From: an uncultured Porphyromonadaceae bacterium
Lineage (GTDB): Bacteria > Bacteroidota > Bacteroidia > Bacteroidales > Muribaculaceae
Direction: 5' to 3'
DNA: 64,000 nt
Assembly (NCBI GenBank): GCA_947643165.1
Contig: CANRVB010000005.1
Location: 1-64,000 of the forward strand
The stretch's first letter is position 1; each line of letters starts with the position of its first letter. Position numbers and translations under genes: made by a program. The notes beneath the pieces are model-generated. The model had not been told where the DNA came from, searched no databases, and saw only the letters and a list, made by a program, of their open reading frames with translations. Of the stretch, positions 8,965 to 17,242 are shown piece after piece.

Positions 8965-10083
8965 CTAATTGTCACGGCTGTTGTCGTTGCGGCGCATGCG
9001 TTCCTTGCGGAAATCTTTCCACTGTCTGTTCCATTTGCGGTTTGCGTTGACGTAGTCGAGCCCGAACATGCTCTTGAGACGCTGGAGGATCTGCTGTCCG
9101 GCATTGCGCTTGACAACAGGCCTGTGTCCGATGTGCTTGTCGGTCGGTAAACCGAGCCGGATACTGTCATGGTCGATGTGGTTGACCCGTTCGACCAACA
9201 TGGCTATATCGGGATCCAAGTCGGGAGCAGAGGCTGGTTCGTAGATGTCGACAGGCAGCCCGGAGGATGCTATGTGCTCCCATTTTTTAGCGTCCTTGGT
9301 TGAAAGGAACTCTTTGTCGAGGATGTAGACTTCGGCAGTAGTGCTCACATCGAAGCTCTGACCATTGCGATGGAACATGAACATGTTGTGTCCGCGTCCT
9401 TTGGTCTGAATCTCGAATGAATAGGCATTGAGGTCGAGGGGCTGCAAAATGTTGCCGAGCACGTTGCGGTAGTCGAATCTCAAGATGAACCGTCCGAAGT
9501 CGATGTCGTCGCTAAAGAAGTTGGAGATGCCCGGCGCCCATTTCCGGGCGGTGGTATCGGCGAGCACGTTGACACTCAGCTGAACATGGTCGTTATCGCG
9601 AAACCATGTCTCAGTAGCCTCGTAGCGGCCCATTACGGTCTCATTGGAACTGCCGTCGGGCAACAGAGCATCGGGCACAGGGGATGTCGGAGGAATTCCT
9701 ATCCAGTCGGACCAGGAAAAGTGGTGGTTGCAGCGGTCGCTGACGCTGTCGAGCCCGTTGTGATCGGTGAACCGGTAGTAGGAGCGGGAAGAAATGAGGC
9801 GAGGGGTCCTCCAACCTCGGTAGCGGAACTTACTGTCGGGCGGGAGCATATAGTCGACCATTTTCTCGCGAAACATGAAGACCGTGTCGGAATAGTTGGT
9901 AAGAGTGGAGTACTCTCGTACGTAGGCAAGTATGTGGAGGAGGTTGCGTTTGTTGGCACTGATCATGACCTCGGGAAGCTCCCGGTGGTTGGAGGAGCCG
10001 GCAACCGCAGTCTTCCGGTCTCTTCCCTGAGCTATGGCAGAGAAGAGCAGCAACAAAGATACTGACAGGGTTCTGACTAACAC
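8965..10083 (-). CDS. Secreted Bacteroidota protein of unknown function
   Basis: 372 residues beginning with a clear signal peptide (MLVRTLSVSLLLLFSAIAQG). The mature protein starts with a short segment ending LPEVMISANKR, reminiscent of the linker before plug domains in TonB-linked proteins. Aromatic-rich stretches follow (FRYRGWRTP, RSYYRF, IETW-like patches), and the C-terminal tail is very basic. I do not recognise a catalytic motif. It could be an outer-membrane or periplasmic beta-rich protein. It is convergent with yccF, and a -7 box on the minus strand at 10155-10162 (TATCTTTG) would give a leader of roughly 65 nt. Confidence 0.6.
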   Translation of the reverse strand: MLVRTLSVSLLLLFSAIAQGRDRKTAVAGSSNHRELPEVMISANKRNLLHILAYVREYSTLTNYSDTVFMFREKMVDYMLPPDSKFRYRGWRTPRLISSRSYYRFTDHNGLDSVSDRCNHHFSWSDWIGIPPTSPVPDALLPDGSSNETVMGRYEATETWFRDNDHVQLSVNVLADTTARKWAPGISNFFSDDIDFGRFILRFDYRNVLGNILQPLDLNAYSFEIQTKGRGHNMFMFHRNGQSFDVSTTAEVYILDKEFLSTKDAKKWEHIASSGLPVDIYEPASAPDLDPDIAMLVERVNHIDHDSIRLGLPTDKHIGHRPVVKRNAGQQILQRLKSMFGLDYVNANRKWNRQWKDFRKERMRRNDNSRDN

Positions 10084-10154
10084 GACCGAAACAACTTGAA
10101 GAGTAGAGATACTTATGATAATGAGACATTATCCGCTTAAGGATGAGATGTGGG

Positions 10155-10162
10155 CAAAGATA
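10155..10162 (-). promoter_or_regulatory. -7 box of the secreted unknown
   Basis: The minus strand reads TATCTTTG, an exact TAnnTTTG match, 71 nt before the start codon. No convincing -33 element is seen. Confidence 0.4.
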
Positions 10163-10234
10163 GGCTTTTTTTGTAAACGTAGGTTTGTTTTTAAGTATTT
10201 TAAGAGAGAGGGGGATGATAACAAATGTATTCGG

Positions 10235-11239
10235 TTAAGGAATATCGACAATCTGCCATTCGCCTCCTTTGTCGGATCCGATTCGGTGAAGGATACCTTC
10301 GGATTTCAGGATGGCGAGGTGACGCTCCACACCTTTGGAGGTTATGCCGATTTCTTCCGCGAGGGTGCGGGCGGTGTGCTTTGGATTTTCGCGGAGGAGT
10401 TCTATTATTCTATCGCGGGTCTTGACCTTTTTCTTTGGTTGTCCGACAGGGGCATCTTCTCCGATTGATTCCAGATAGGAAGATATATCACGGTTGAGGT
10501 GCGTAATCATCGTGTCGGTCATGAAATGGCGGAATATGCCCAAGTCCTCGCTTTCGCGGGTCGCAACCAAAGCCTTGATATATTCCTCCTTGTCATCGCT
10601 GAATATGCGTGAGGGGATAAGTCCGAATTCAAATTGCAGCCAGTTCATCAGCAGACGAGCCATGCGTCCGTTGCCATCTGCCCACGGGTGGATTGTCACA
10701 AGGTTATAATGCGCGTCAAAACTCATTTCATATAGCTCCTGCATTGACATTGAGCTGTGTTTGCGTCGCAAAGCATTGAGCGTATCGCAGAACTCTTTCA
10801 ACTTTTGCGGCACTTTGTTGAACGCCATATAGGAACGCCCACCAACCCCTGCTGTGACATTCACAAGGCGTATATCTCCGTTGGCAGAAGAAAAATCGCC
10901 CAATGCTGTATGGTACTCCGAACCTGTATTTTTCATTGTCAACGCCGACAACTCTTTCAGACGGTCAACAGTGACATCAGCATGTTCTCGGGCAAAAACC
11001 AATGTCCGTTCGTATGCCGCTTTAAGGTCGAGGTTCATGTTCTGCTCGACAAGGCTCTTGCCTTTCAAAGCAATGCCGTTGTCAAACATTATCTGATTTT
11101 CAAGCTCCGTAATGGTAGATCCTTCAATCGCCGTTGAGTGCGTGATAATGGAGTAGAGGTAAAACTTGTCATAATCCAACTGACGGTCTATGCCAAGTTC
11201 GCGGTATCTTCCTACTAATTTTTCTAATTCCGGTTTCAT
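10235..11239 (-). CDS. Fic family protein with C-terminal winged-helix domain
   Basis: 334 residues. The Fic core motif is H184 to R195, HPWADGNGRMAR, which matches HxFx(D/E)GNGRxxR except that Trp replaces the Phe. An inhibitory-helix motif (S/T)xxxE(G/N) is present at the N-terminus as Ser35-Glu39-Gly40, so this is a class II, self-inhibited Fic enzyme, expected to transfer AMP to a target hydroxyl. From about residue 270 a winged-helix module (TRDRIIELLRENPKHTARTLAEEIGI) suggests DNA binding. The protein probably acts in the cytoplasm, perhaps regulating itself. It has no antitoxin-like partner; the neighbour across its promoter is an orphan gene transcribed the other way. Confidence 0.85.
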   Translation of the reverse strand: MKPELEKLVGRYRELGIDRQLDYDKFYLYSIITHSTAIEGSTITELENQIMFDNGIALKGKSLVEQNMNLDLKAAYERTLVFAREHADVTVDRLKELSALTMKNTGSEYHTALGDFSSANGDIRLVNVTAGVGGRSYMAFNKVPQKLKEFCDTLNALRRKHSSMSMQELYEMSFDAHYNLVTIHPWADGNGRMARLLMNWLQFEFGLIPSRIFSDDKEEYIKALVATRESEDLGIFRHFMTDTMITHLNRDISSYLESIGEDAPVGQPKKKVKTRDRIIELLRENPKHTARTLAEEIGITSKGVERHLAILKSEGILHRIGSDKGGEWQIVDIP

Positions 11240-11244
11240 AGGAA

Positions 11245-11252
11245 CAAAATTA
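11245..11252 (-). promoter_or_regulatory. -7 box of the fic gene, nearly leaderless
   Basis: TAATTTTG on the minus strand ends five bases before the start codon (TTCCT between), so the transcript should carry little or no 5' leader. Confidence 0.45.
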
Positions 11253-11317
11253 GGATTTTCTTCCTACATTTGAAAATGGAACATAACATTTATTATGCGT
11301 AGGGAATTAATTGTTTG

Positions 11318-11325
11318 TATCTTTG
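11318..11325 (+). promoter_or_regulatory. -7 box of the orphan gene at 11365
   Basis: TATCTTTG matches TAnnTTTG, about 40 nt before the ATG. It lies back to back with the fic promoter. Confidence 0.45.
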
Positions 11326-11364
11326 CGCAGAGGCTGTGAATGAGAAACGGCTGTCGGGAAAAAT

Positions 11365-12342
11365 ATGATAGAAGAGGCTTGCATAGATAGGGTTTTCGAG
11401 ATAGATGATCTCGTGGAACTGGAGAACTACCTGAACAGGGTGGGGGACAGGGATTGTGTACGTGAGATGCTGTACCGGCGTTTTATGGGATACGCAAACT
11501 ACTCGACGGCAATGGAGTGGAACAGGGCCGTGAGGCTGTGCGAATGTCTGGCTATAACTGGCTGGGGCGAGCATGAGGGCGTAGAGGCGATGGCGTATAC
11601 CTTTGCCAACGGTTCGCCCTGCTCGCTGTTTGTGACGACTGACCGGCAGTCGCGCTATCTGGACGCGATGTGGAGACAAAAGGACGGCGGGATGATAATA
11701 GATGTGGCCCGGAGCCGTCTGAGCATGATGGATGGTTGTGAGATAAGGGCGGAGGTGTGTGAGAAGACAAAGCTGCAGTCGCAGCGCAACTGGCTACCTA
11801 AAACGCCTATACTGGTGTACAGGGCGTTGGGAAACTGCTACAGTTCGAGCCGGGCTGTCGTAGAAAGTCTGGATACACAACTGAATCCGCTTCTGGAGCG
11901 GGAGATGCGTCCGGAGGTATATGGGAATGTCATAAACCGGATAAGTATAAATTGCTCCATGAGCTTTGATGACAATGAGCATTGCCGGAGCAATTATGTA
12001 ATAGCTGACGAGGGTCTGCGGAAGGGGGAGTATGAGGCGGTGTTGCTGTCGATGTATACTCCAGAGGAGATAAGCCGCAACTGGTACTACATGTGTCCGA
12101 GATATGAGATAGGGCCGTTCAGGAAGAAGTCGGGACGGGCGGAGATAAGAATCAGTTTTGAGAAGGAGTTCAGTCTTCTGCCGCATGGCGAGCAGAAGCG
12201 GATAATGGGTGAATATATTCTCGAGGGGGTGAAGCGGTTTGCGATGAGGCAGAAGAAGCTGGACTATGATTTTGAGTCGATGATAGAGGATCTTGGCCGG
12301 GCGGTAGACAGATGGACAAGGATGGAAGCAAGCGATGAGTGA
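11365..12342 (+). CDS. Protein of unknown function, divergent from fic
   Basis: 325 residues, no signal peptide or membrane segment, rich in Cys, Met, Arg and Glu. I recognise no domain. An earlier ATG at 11340 is out of frame and stops after 16 codons, so 11365 is the start. Notable segments are an N-terminal acidic helix (EIDDLVELENYLNRVG), a central ILVYRALGNCYSSSRAVVESL, and a basic, helical C-terminus. The length and sustained codon structure support a real gene. It shares a divergent promoter region with the Fic protein, which could mean a functional link or simple adjacency. Confidence 0.6.
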   Translation: MIEEACIDRVFEIDDLVELENYLNRVGDRDCVREMLYRRFMGYANYSTAMEWNRAVRLCECLAITGWGEHEGVEAMAYTFANGSPCSLFVTTDRQSRYLDAMWRQKDGGMIIDVARSRLSMMDGCEIRAEVCEKTKLQSQRNWLPKTPILVYRALGNCYSSSRAVVESLDTQLNPLLEREMRPEVYGNVINRISINCSMSFDDNEHCRSNYVIADEGLRKGEYEAVLLSMYTPEEISRNWYYMCPRYEIGPFRKKSGRAEIRISFEKEFSLLPHGEQKRIMGEYILEGVKRFAMRQKKLDYDFESMIEDLGRAVDRWTRMEASDE

Positions 12343-12370
12343 AGGGATGGCGAAATATCCGTAACAAAAG

Positions 12371-12412
12371 GGATATTTCGCAAGAAAAGGGTAGCGCTGG
12401 GTGGTAACTTTG
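12371..12412 (+). promoter_or_regulatory. Promoter-like element with GGATATTTCGCAA upstream box (copy 1)
   Basis: GGATATTTCGCAA (12371-12383), 21 nt, then TAACTTTG (12405-12412). The same arrangement occurs at 38834-38875 and, inverted, at 52315-52355. Downstream on this strand there is no protein gene: only a small inverted repeat (GGCTAC/GTAGCC), the hairpin at 12462 and a 9-codon frame at 12507-12536 preceded by AAAGGAG. It could drive a small RNA. Confidence 0.45.
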
Positions 12413-12461
12413 CGAAAGGAACGGCTACAGGATGGGGCGGGTAGCCGCCGGGTAGAAAAAA

Positions 12462-12482
12462 GGCCCGGATCTGATCCGGGCC
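12462..12482 (-). terminator. Terminator of cysK
   Basis: A perfect 9-bp GC-rich stem (12462-12470 / 12474-12482) with a 3-nt loop is followed on the minus strand by six T. It sits about 60 nt past the cysK stop. Confidence 0.8.
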
Positions 12483-12539
12483 GGATAAGCTAAAGGAGTG
12501 TGTTCAATGACTAAACACGCTATAGAATATGGCTAATTG

Positions 12540-13478
12540 TCATGGTTTGGCGTCGAAGAGGTCGGTAGAGAGGTATCGGTCGCCAGTGTCGGGAATAAGG
12601 GCGACAATGGTCTTGCCTTTGTTGTCAGGCTGTTTGGCCAGCTGGGATGCGGCAAAGAGGGCTGCACCGCCAGAAATTCCGCAGAGGACACCTTCGGTGC
12701 GGGCGAGACAGCGTGCGGCAAGGGCGGCTTTGGCGGCTTCGACGGGCATGATGCGGTCGACAACAGACTGGTGGTAGGTGGTCGGAACAAAACCGGCTCC
12801 GATGCCTTGAATTTTGTGGGGGCCGGGTTTGCCGCCACTAAGGACGGGGCTTTCGGCCGGTTCGACAGCGACGATCTGAACAGCAGGTTTTTTGGATTTG
12901 AGGAAACGTCCGACGCCGCTGATAGTGCCTCCGGTACCTACTCCAGCCACGAAGATGTCGATTCGGCCGGAAGTGTCGCGCCAGATCTCGTGTCCGGTAG
13001 AAATGAAGTGGGCCTGTGGATTGGCGGGGTTGTTGAACTGGTCGAGGATTACGGATCCCTCGATTTCGTTGCGCAGTTCTTCGGCCCTGGCAACGGCTCC
13101 GGCCATACCGAGCTTACCAGGAGTAAGGACGATTTCGGCGCCATAGGCCAGGAGCAGTTTGCGGCGCTCGATGCTCATGCTGTCGGGCATAGTGAGGATA
13201 AGCCTGTATCCGCGAATAGCGCAGATCCAAGCGAGCCCTATGCCTGTGTTTCCGGATGTCGGCTCGATAATAGTAGCTCCGGGCCTGAGGATGCCTTGCA
13301 ACTCGGCCTGATAGATCATATTCTTGGCCACACGGTCTTTAACGCTGCCACCCGGATTGAAAGCTTCGAGTTTGAGCAGCAGTTGGGCGGCTGCATCAAT
13401 GTCCTTGTTGTAGCGTACGGGTTCGAGCAGGGGAGTGTTGCCGATAATGTCGGCAAGATTTTTGACTATCTTCTTCAT
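12540..13478 (-). CDS. cysK: Cysteine synthase A (O-acetylserine sulfhydrylase)
   Basis: 312-residue PLP enzyme that makes cysteine from O-acetylserine and sulfide in the cytoplasm. The PLP lysine is Lys47 in NPGGSVKDR; PTSGNTG (substrate loop), GTGGTISG (phosphate-binding loop) and a C-terminal IPDTGDRYLST complete the family signature. Length is normal. It is a single-gene unit with its own terminator and lies divergent from uvrD. I see no cysteine-responsive leader in the 180 nt upstream. CysM/CBS-like paralogues are the main alternative, but overall similarity favours CysK. Confidence 0.93.
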   Translation of the reverse strand: MKKIVKNLADIIGNTPLLEPVRYNKDIDAAAQLLLKLEAFNPGGSVKDRVAKNMIYQAELQGILRPGATIIEPTSGNTGIGLAWICAIRGYRLILTMPDSMSIERRKLLLAYGAEIVLTPGKLGMAGAVARAEELRNEIEGSVILDQFNNPANPQAHFISTGHEIWRDTSGRIDIFVAGVGTGGTISGVGRFLKSKKPAVQIVAVEPAESPVLSGGKPGPHKIQGIGAGFVPTTYHQSVVDRIMPVEAAKAALAARCLARTEGVLCGISGGAALFAASQLAKQPDNKGKTIVALIPDTGDRYLSTDLFDAKP

Positions 13479-13646
13479 CGTGATAATAAGCTCTATGTAT
13501 GAATGCCTTAAAAAGAGGTTGAAAAACAGTGAGCATCCGGAGATTGAAGCGGAGTCATAAGTGGAACTGATTTTTTCAACGACACCATATCAACAAGCGT
13601 AGAGCGGGATTTGTTCGGAACTACGTACGCATAGGAAAAAAAGTGC

Positions 13647-13654
13647 TAACTTTG
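13647..13654 (+). promoter_or_regulatory. -7 box of the uvrD/pcrA gene
   Basis: TAACTTTG is seven bases before the ATG at 13662; the predicted leader is 0-3 nt. Confidence 0.5.
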
Positions 13655-13661
13655 CATGTAA

Positions 13662-16022
13662 ATGGAAGAAGATTATCTATCAAAGCTAAATGCCCAGCAG
13701 CAGGATGCTGTGAGCTATCTGGACGGACCGTCGCTGGTGATAGCCGGAGCGGGTTCGGGCAAGACACGTACGCTGACGTACAAGATAGTCCATCTGTTGC
13801 GTAACGGTTTCGAGCCACACCGAATAATGGCGTTGACCTTTACGAACAAGGCGGCCCGCGAAATGCGAGAGCGCATAGAGGAGCTTGTGGGTCCGTATGT
13901 TGCCGGGAGGATATGGATGGGTACGTTTCACAGCATATTCTCACGGTTGCTACGCAGTAATTCGGAGAGAATAGGCTACAAAAGTTCGTTTACGATATAT
14001 GATACGTCGGACTCGCGGTCGCTGGTGAAGCAGATAGTGAAGGATATGGGTCTGGATGACAAGATCTATAAGCCGGCGTCAGTGCTGAGCTCGATCTCGA
14101 CGGCCAAGAATGCGCTTGTGTCGCCGGAGCGATATGCGACTCTGCCGGATGTGATGAGGGCGGATGCCGATGCTCGCCGTCCGGAGACATATGCGATATA
14201 CCGCGCATACAGGGACAGGTGTTTCAAGGCGGGAGCGATGGATTTTGATGATCTGCTGTATTATATGAACGTGCTGCTGCGAGATAACGCCGACATACTT
14301 CACCACTACCAGGAATTCTTCAGGTATGTGCTTGTGGATGAGTATCAGGATACGAATTTCGCCCAGCACGTGATAGTGTCGCAACTGTGCAGCGAGCATC
14401 ACAATCTGTGTGTGGTGGGCGATGATGCTCAGTCGATATATTCGTTCAGAGGGGCGAATATCCGCAATATACTCAATCTGAAGAAGGCATATCCGGAGCT
14501 GCGGACATTCAAGCTTGAACAGAACTACCGTTCGACCCAGAATATAGTCGGGGCAGCCAATTCGCTGATACAACATAATCTGGAGCAGATAAAGAAGACG
14601 GTTGTGTCGATGGGTGATCCGGGTCAGAAAATAGAGGTGGTGAGCAGCTACAGCGACTATGAGGAGAGCTTTCTGGTGGCCAACCGTCTGGCACAACTTC
14701 ACACCCGGGCCGGAGATTCGTTTCAGGAGTATGCCATACTGTACAGGACGAACGCTCAGAGCCGCATACTTGAGGAGAGTTTGAGAAAGCGGAACATACC
14801 CTACAGAATATATGGGGGACTGTCGTTTTATCAGCGCAAGGAGGTGAGGGATGCGATAGCATACTTCAGGGTAGTTGTGAATCCTGATGATGACGAGGCT
14901 CTGAGGCGAATAATAAATTATCCGGCCCGTGGAATAGGGGAGACAACGCTGAACAGGCTGTCGCAGGCGGCAGTGCATGCCGGCGTGAGCATGTGGACTG
15001 TTCTTGCGGACCCACAGCTGTTTGATACGGGCATAAAGGCGGGTCCATTGCGGAAGCTCGCTGAATTCAAGGCTCTGATAGATACGTTCATAAGCCTTGA
15101 CAGCAGCGGGGCGGACGCATTTGAGGTGGCGAAGAGCATCATAGACAGAACCCGGATGATAGCGGATCTGATAAGCGACAGGACTCCGGAGTCGATATCG
15201 CGCCGAGAGAATCTGGAGGAGCTGATGGCGGGTATATCGCAATTTGTGGAGAGCCGCGCGGAGGAGGATGATCAACCGAGGCGATTGTCGGACTTTCTTG
15301 CTGAGATATCGCTTGCGACGGATCAGGATAGTGATGATACGGGAGGCGAGGAACGAGTGACACTGATGACTGTGCATGCGTCGAAGGGCCTGGAGTTCAA
15401 GAATATCTTTGTGGTAGGAGTAGAGGAGGATCTGTTTCCATCATCAATGTCGCAGGGATCGAACGCAGAGATAGAGGAGGAAAGGCGCCTGCTGTATGTA
15501 GCACTGACGCGGGCGAAGGAATTCTGTATGCTCAGTTATGCCACGACCCGTTTCCGCAACGGTCAGACAACATTCACCCGCCCATCGCGCTTTATAAGCG
15601 AGATAGACGCGCGTTATCTGAAGCCGATGAACGGCACCACGCTCACGTCGGGCCGGAAGCCAGTGAATCCGGCAGAGAGATACCGGGAGTCGTTTCACAC
15701 ACAGGATGTGTCGCCGGCGATCGTGTCGCAGCGGCGTGTGCGCCCACAGCCGGAGCGACGTCTTGGTGCTCCGACGATGCCGATTGTGCGAAACACGGTA
15801 TCGCCAAGGACAACTGCACCGGGGGGAAGTGTGGCCGGGGCGCGGTTGCATGAGGCTCATGAACTGAGCGAGGGAATGCAGATAGAACATAACCTGCTTG
15901 GAACGGGCATAATATTGTCGATAGACACGTCGCAGGCGGATGCTCGTATCAAGGTGGAGTTTGAGAATACGGGGGAGAAGAATCTTCTCCTGAAGTTTGC
16001 TAAATTCAGAATAATAGAGTAG
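13662..16022 (+). CDS. uvrD: UvrD/PcrA-type 3'-5' DNA helicase
   Basis: 786-residue superfamily 1 helicase used in nucleotide excision and replication-fork repair. Visible motifs are the Q-motif (LNAQQQDAV), Walker A GAGSGKT at 29-35, motif Ia LTFTNKAAREM, Walker B DEYQDT near 226, motif III GDDAQSIYSFRGA, motif IV-type QNYRS, motif V TVHASKGLEF and motif VI YVALTRA. The last 130 residues are a low-complexity, basic tail ending in a small domain (MQIEHNLLGTGII), as in PcrA, where this region binds RNA polymerase. nspC follows 41 nt downstream. Confidence 0.93.
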   Translation: MEEDYLSKLNAQQQDAVSYLDGPSLVIAGAGSGKTRTLTYKIVHLLRNGFEPHRIMALTFTNKAAREMRERIEELVGPYVAGRIWMGTFHSIFSRLLRSNSERIGYKSSFTIYDTSDSRSLVKQIVKDMGLDDKIYKPASVLSSISTAKNALVSPERYATLPDVMRADADARRPETYAIYRAYRDRCFKAGAMDFDDLLYYMNVLLRDNADILHHYQEFFRYVLVDEYQDTNFAQHVIVSQLCSEHHNLCVVGDDAQSIYSFRGANIRNILNLKKAYPELRTFKLEQNYRSTQNIVGAANSLIQHNLEQIKKTVVSMGDPGQKIEVVSSYSDYEESFLVANRLAQLHTRAGDSFQEYAILYRTNAQSRILEESLRKRNIPYRIYGGLSFYQRKEVRDAIAYFRVVVNPDDDEALRRIINYPARGIGETTLNRLSQAAVHAGVSMWTVLADPQLFDTGIKAGPLRKLAEFKALIDTFISLDSSGADAFEVAKSIIDRTRMIADLISDRTPESISRRENLEELMAGISQFVESRAEEDDQPRRLSDFLAEISLATDQDSDDTGGEERVTLMTVHASKGLEFKNIFVVGVEEDLFPSSMSQGSNAEIEEERRLLYVALTRAKEFCMLSYATTRFRNGQTTFTRPSRFISEIDARYLKPMNGTTLTSGRKPVNPAERYRESFHTQDVSPAIVSQRRVRPQPERRLGAPTMPIVRNTVSPRTTAPGGSVAGARLHEAHELSEGMQIEHNLLGTGIILSIDTSQADARIKVEFENTGEKNLLLKFAKFRIIE

Positions 16023-16063
16023 TAGTCGCATGAATGACTGCCAACAAAAATAGAGGAAAAAGA

Positions 16064-17185
16064 ATGAAACCAGCCACTCCTTGTTATATAGTGTATGAAG
16101 ACAGGCTCCGCAGTAATCTGGAGCTGATAGACTCTGTGCGCAAGCGTGCAGGGGTAGATATTATCATGGCGTTCAAAGCGAATGCGCTGTGGCGTACGTT
16201 TCCGATAATCCGGGAGTATGGGTTCGGTTTTACCGCGTCGTCGCTCAATGAGCTCCGGCTGGGTTATGAGGAGCTTGGAGTGAAGGGGCACAGCTACTGT
16301 CCGGCATACACAGAGTCGACAATCGGCGACTATATAGCGATGTCGAGCCATATAACCTTCAACAGCATACCGCAGCTTGAGCGATTTGGCAGGAGGGTGT
16401 GTGAAGCCGGAGTCTCGGCGGGTCTGCGTGTGAATCCGGAGTGCTCGGTGATAGAGACGGACATATATAATCCGGCTTTACCGGGATCGCGCTTCGGAGT
16501 GACGGCCCCGATGCTGCCGGATGAACTTCCGGAGAGTCTGGAAGGTCTACACTTTCATGCATTGTGCGAAAGCGACAGCCATGATCTTGAGCGGGTGCTT
16601 GAGGCGTTCGAGCGTCAGTTCGGGCACTTGCTGCCGCGAATGAAGTGGGTCAATATGGGTGGCGGACACCTGATGACCCGGTCGGGGTATGACATAGATC
16701 ATCTGATAGGATTGTTGCGCGGATTCAAGGAGCGTTATCCGCACATAGAGGTGTATCTTGAGCCGGGTTCGGCATTTACGTGGCGGACGGGCGATCTGGA
16801 GGTGTCGGTGGTTGACGTGGTGGATAACCAGAATGTCAAGACTGCCATAATAGATGCTTCGTTTGCCTGTCATATGCCTGACTGTCTGGAAATGCCATAT
16901 AAGCCGGCGATAAGCGAGAGTGTAGATCAGGCACCGGGTCGTCCGGTATACAGGATGGGTGGTAATTCGTGTCTGTCGGGGGACTTCGTAGGTGACTGGG
17001 CGTTTGAGCATGAACTGAAAGAGGGCGATAGACTGACATTTGAGGATATGAATCACTATACGACGGTGAAGACCAATATGTTTAACGGGATAGCGCATCC
17101 GTCGATATATCTGTGCCGTAAGGATGGCAGCTATGAGCTGTTGCGTAAGTTTGACTATGATGATTATAAAAACCGGATGTCGTAG
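16064..17185 (+). CDS. nspC: Carboxynorspermidine/carboxyspermidine decarboxylase
   Basis: 373 residues from the ATG at 16064, which has AGAGGAAAAAG just upstream; an in-frame ATG at 16034 would add 10 residues. The protein is a fold-III PLP decarboxylase of the alanine racemase/ODC family: Lys38 in MAFKAN binds PLP, NMGGGHLMT binds phosphate, and LEPGSAF and MGGNSCLSGD are NspC signatures. It makes norspermidine or spermidine from the carboxy precursor, the usual polyamine route in Bacteroidota. The partner carboxynorspermidine synthase is not in the window. Confidence 0.92.
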   Translation: MKPATPCYIVYEDRLRSNLELIDSVRKRAGVDIIMAFKANALWRTFPIIREYGFGFTASSLNELRLGYEELGVKGHSYCPAYTESTIGDYIAMSSHITFNSIPQLERFGRRVCEAGVSAGLRVNPECSVIETDIYNPALPGSRFGVTAPMLPDELPESLEGLHFHALCESDSHDLERVLEAFERQFGHLLPRMKWVNMGGGHLMTRSGYDIDHLIGLLRGFKERYPHIEVYLEPGSAFTWRTGDLEVSVVDVVDNQNVKTAIIDASFACHMPDCLEMPYKPAISESVDQAPGRPVYRMGGNSCLSGDFVGDWAFEHELKEGDRLTFEDMNHYTTVKTNMFNGIAHPSIYLCRKDGSYELLRKFDYDDYKNRMS

Positions 17186-17242
17186 TGCGGCAAAAATATG
17201 TATAGAATATAAATCAAGAGGATCTTAAAATAGACTATTGCC

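Noticed and set aside
12507-12536. Nine-codon frame with AAAGGAG upstream
   Set aside because: Too short to call as a gene; it overlaps the zone just after cysK and may be chance.
14079-15377. Long minus-strand open frame opposite uvrD
   Set aside because: It is a shadow of the helicase gene, rich in Arg, His, Tyr and Leu without motifs.
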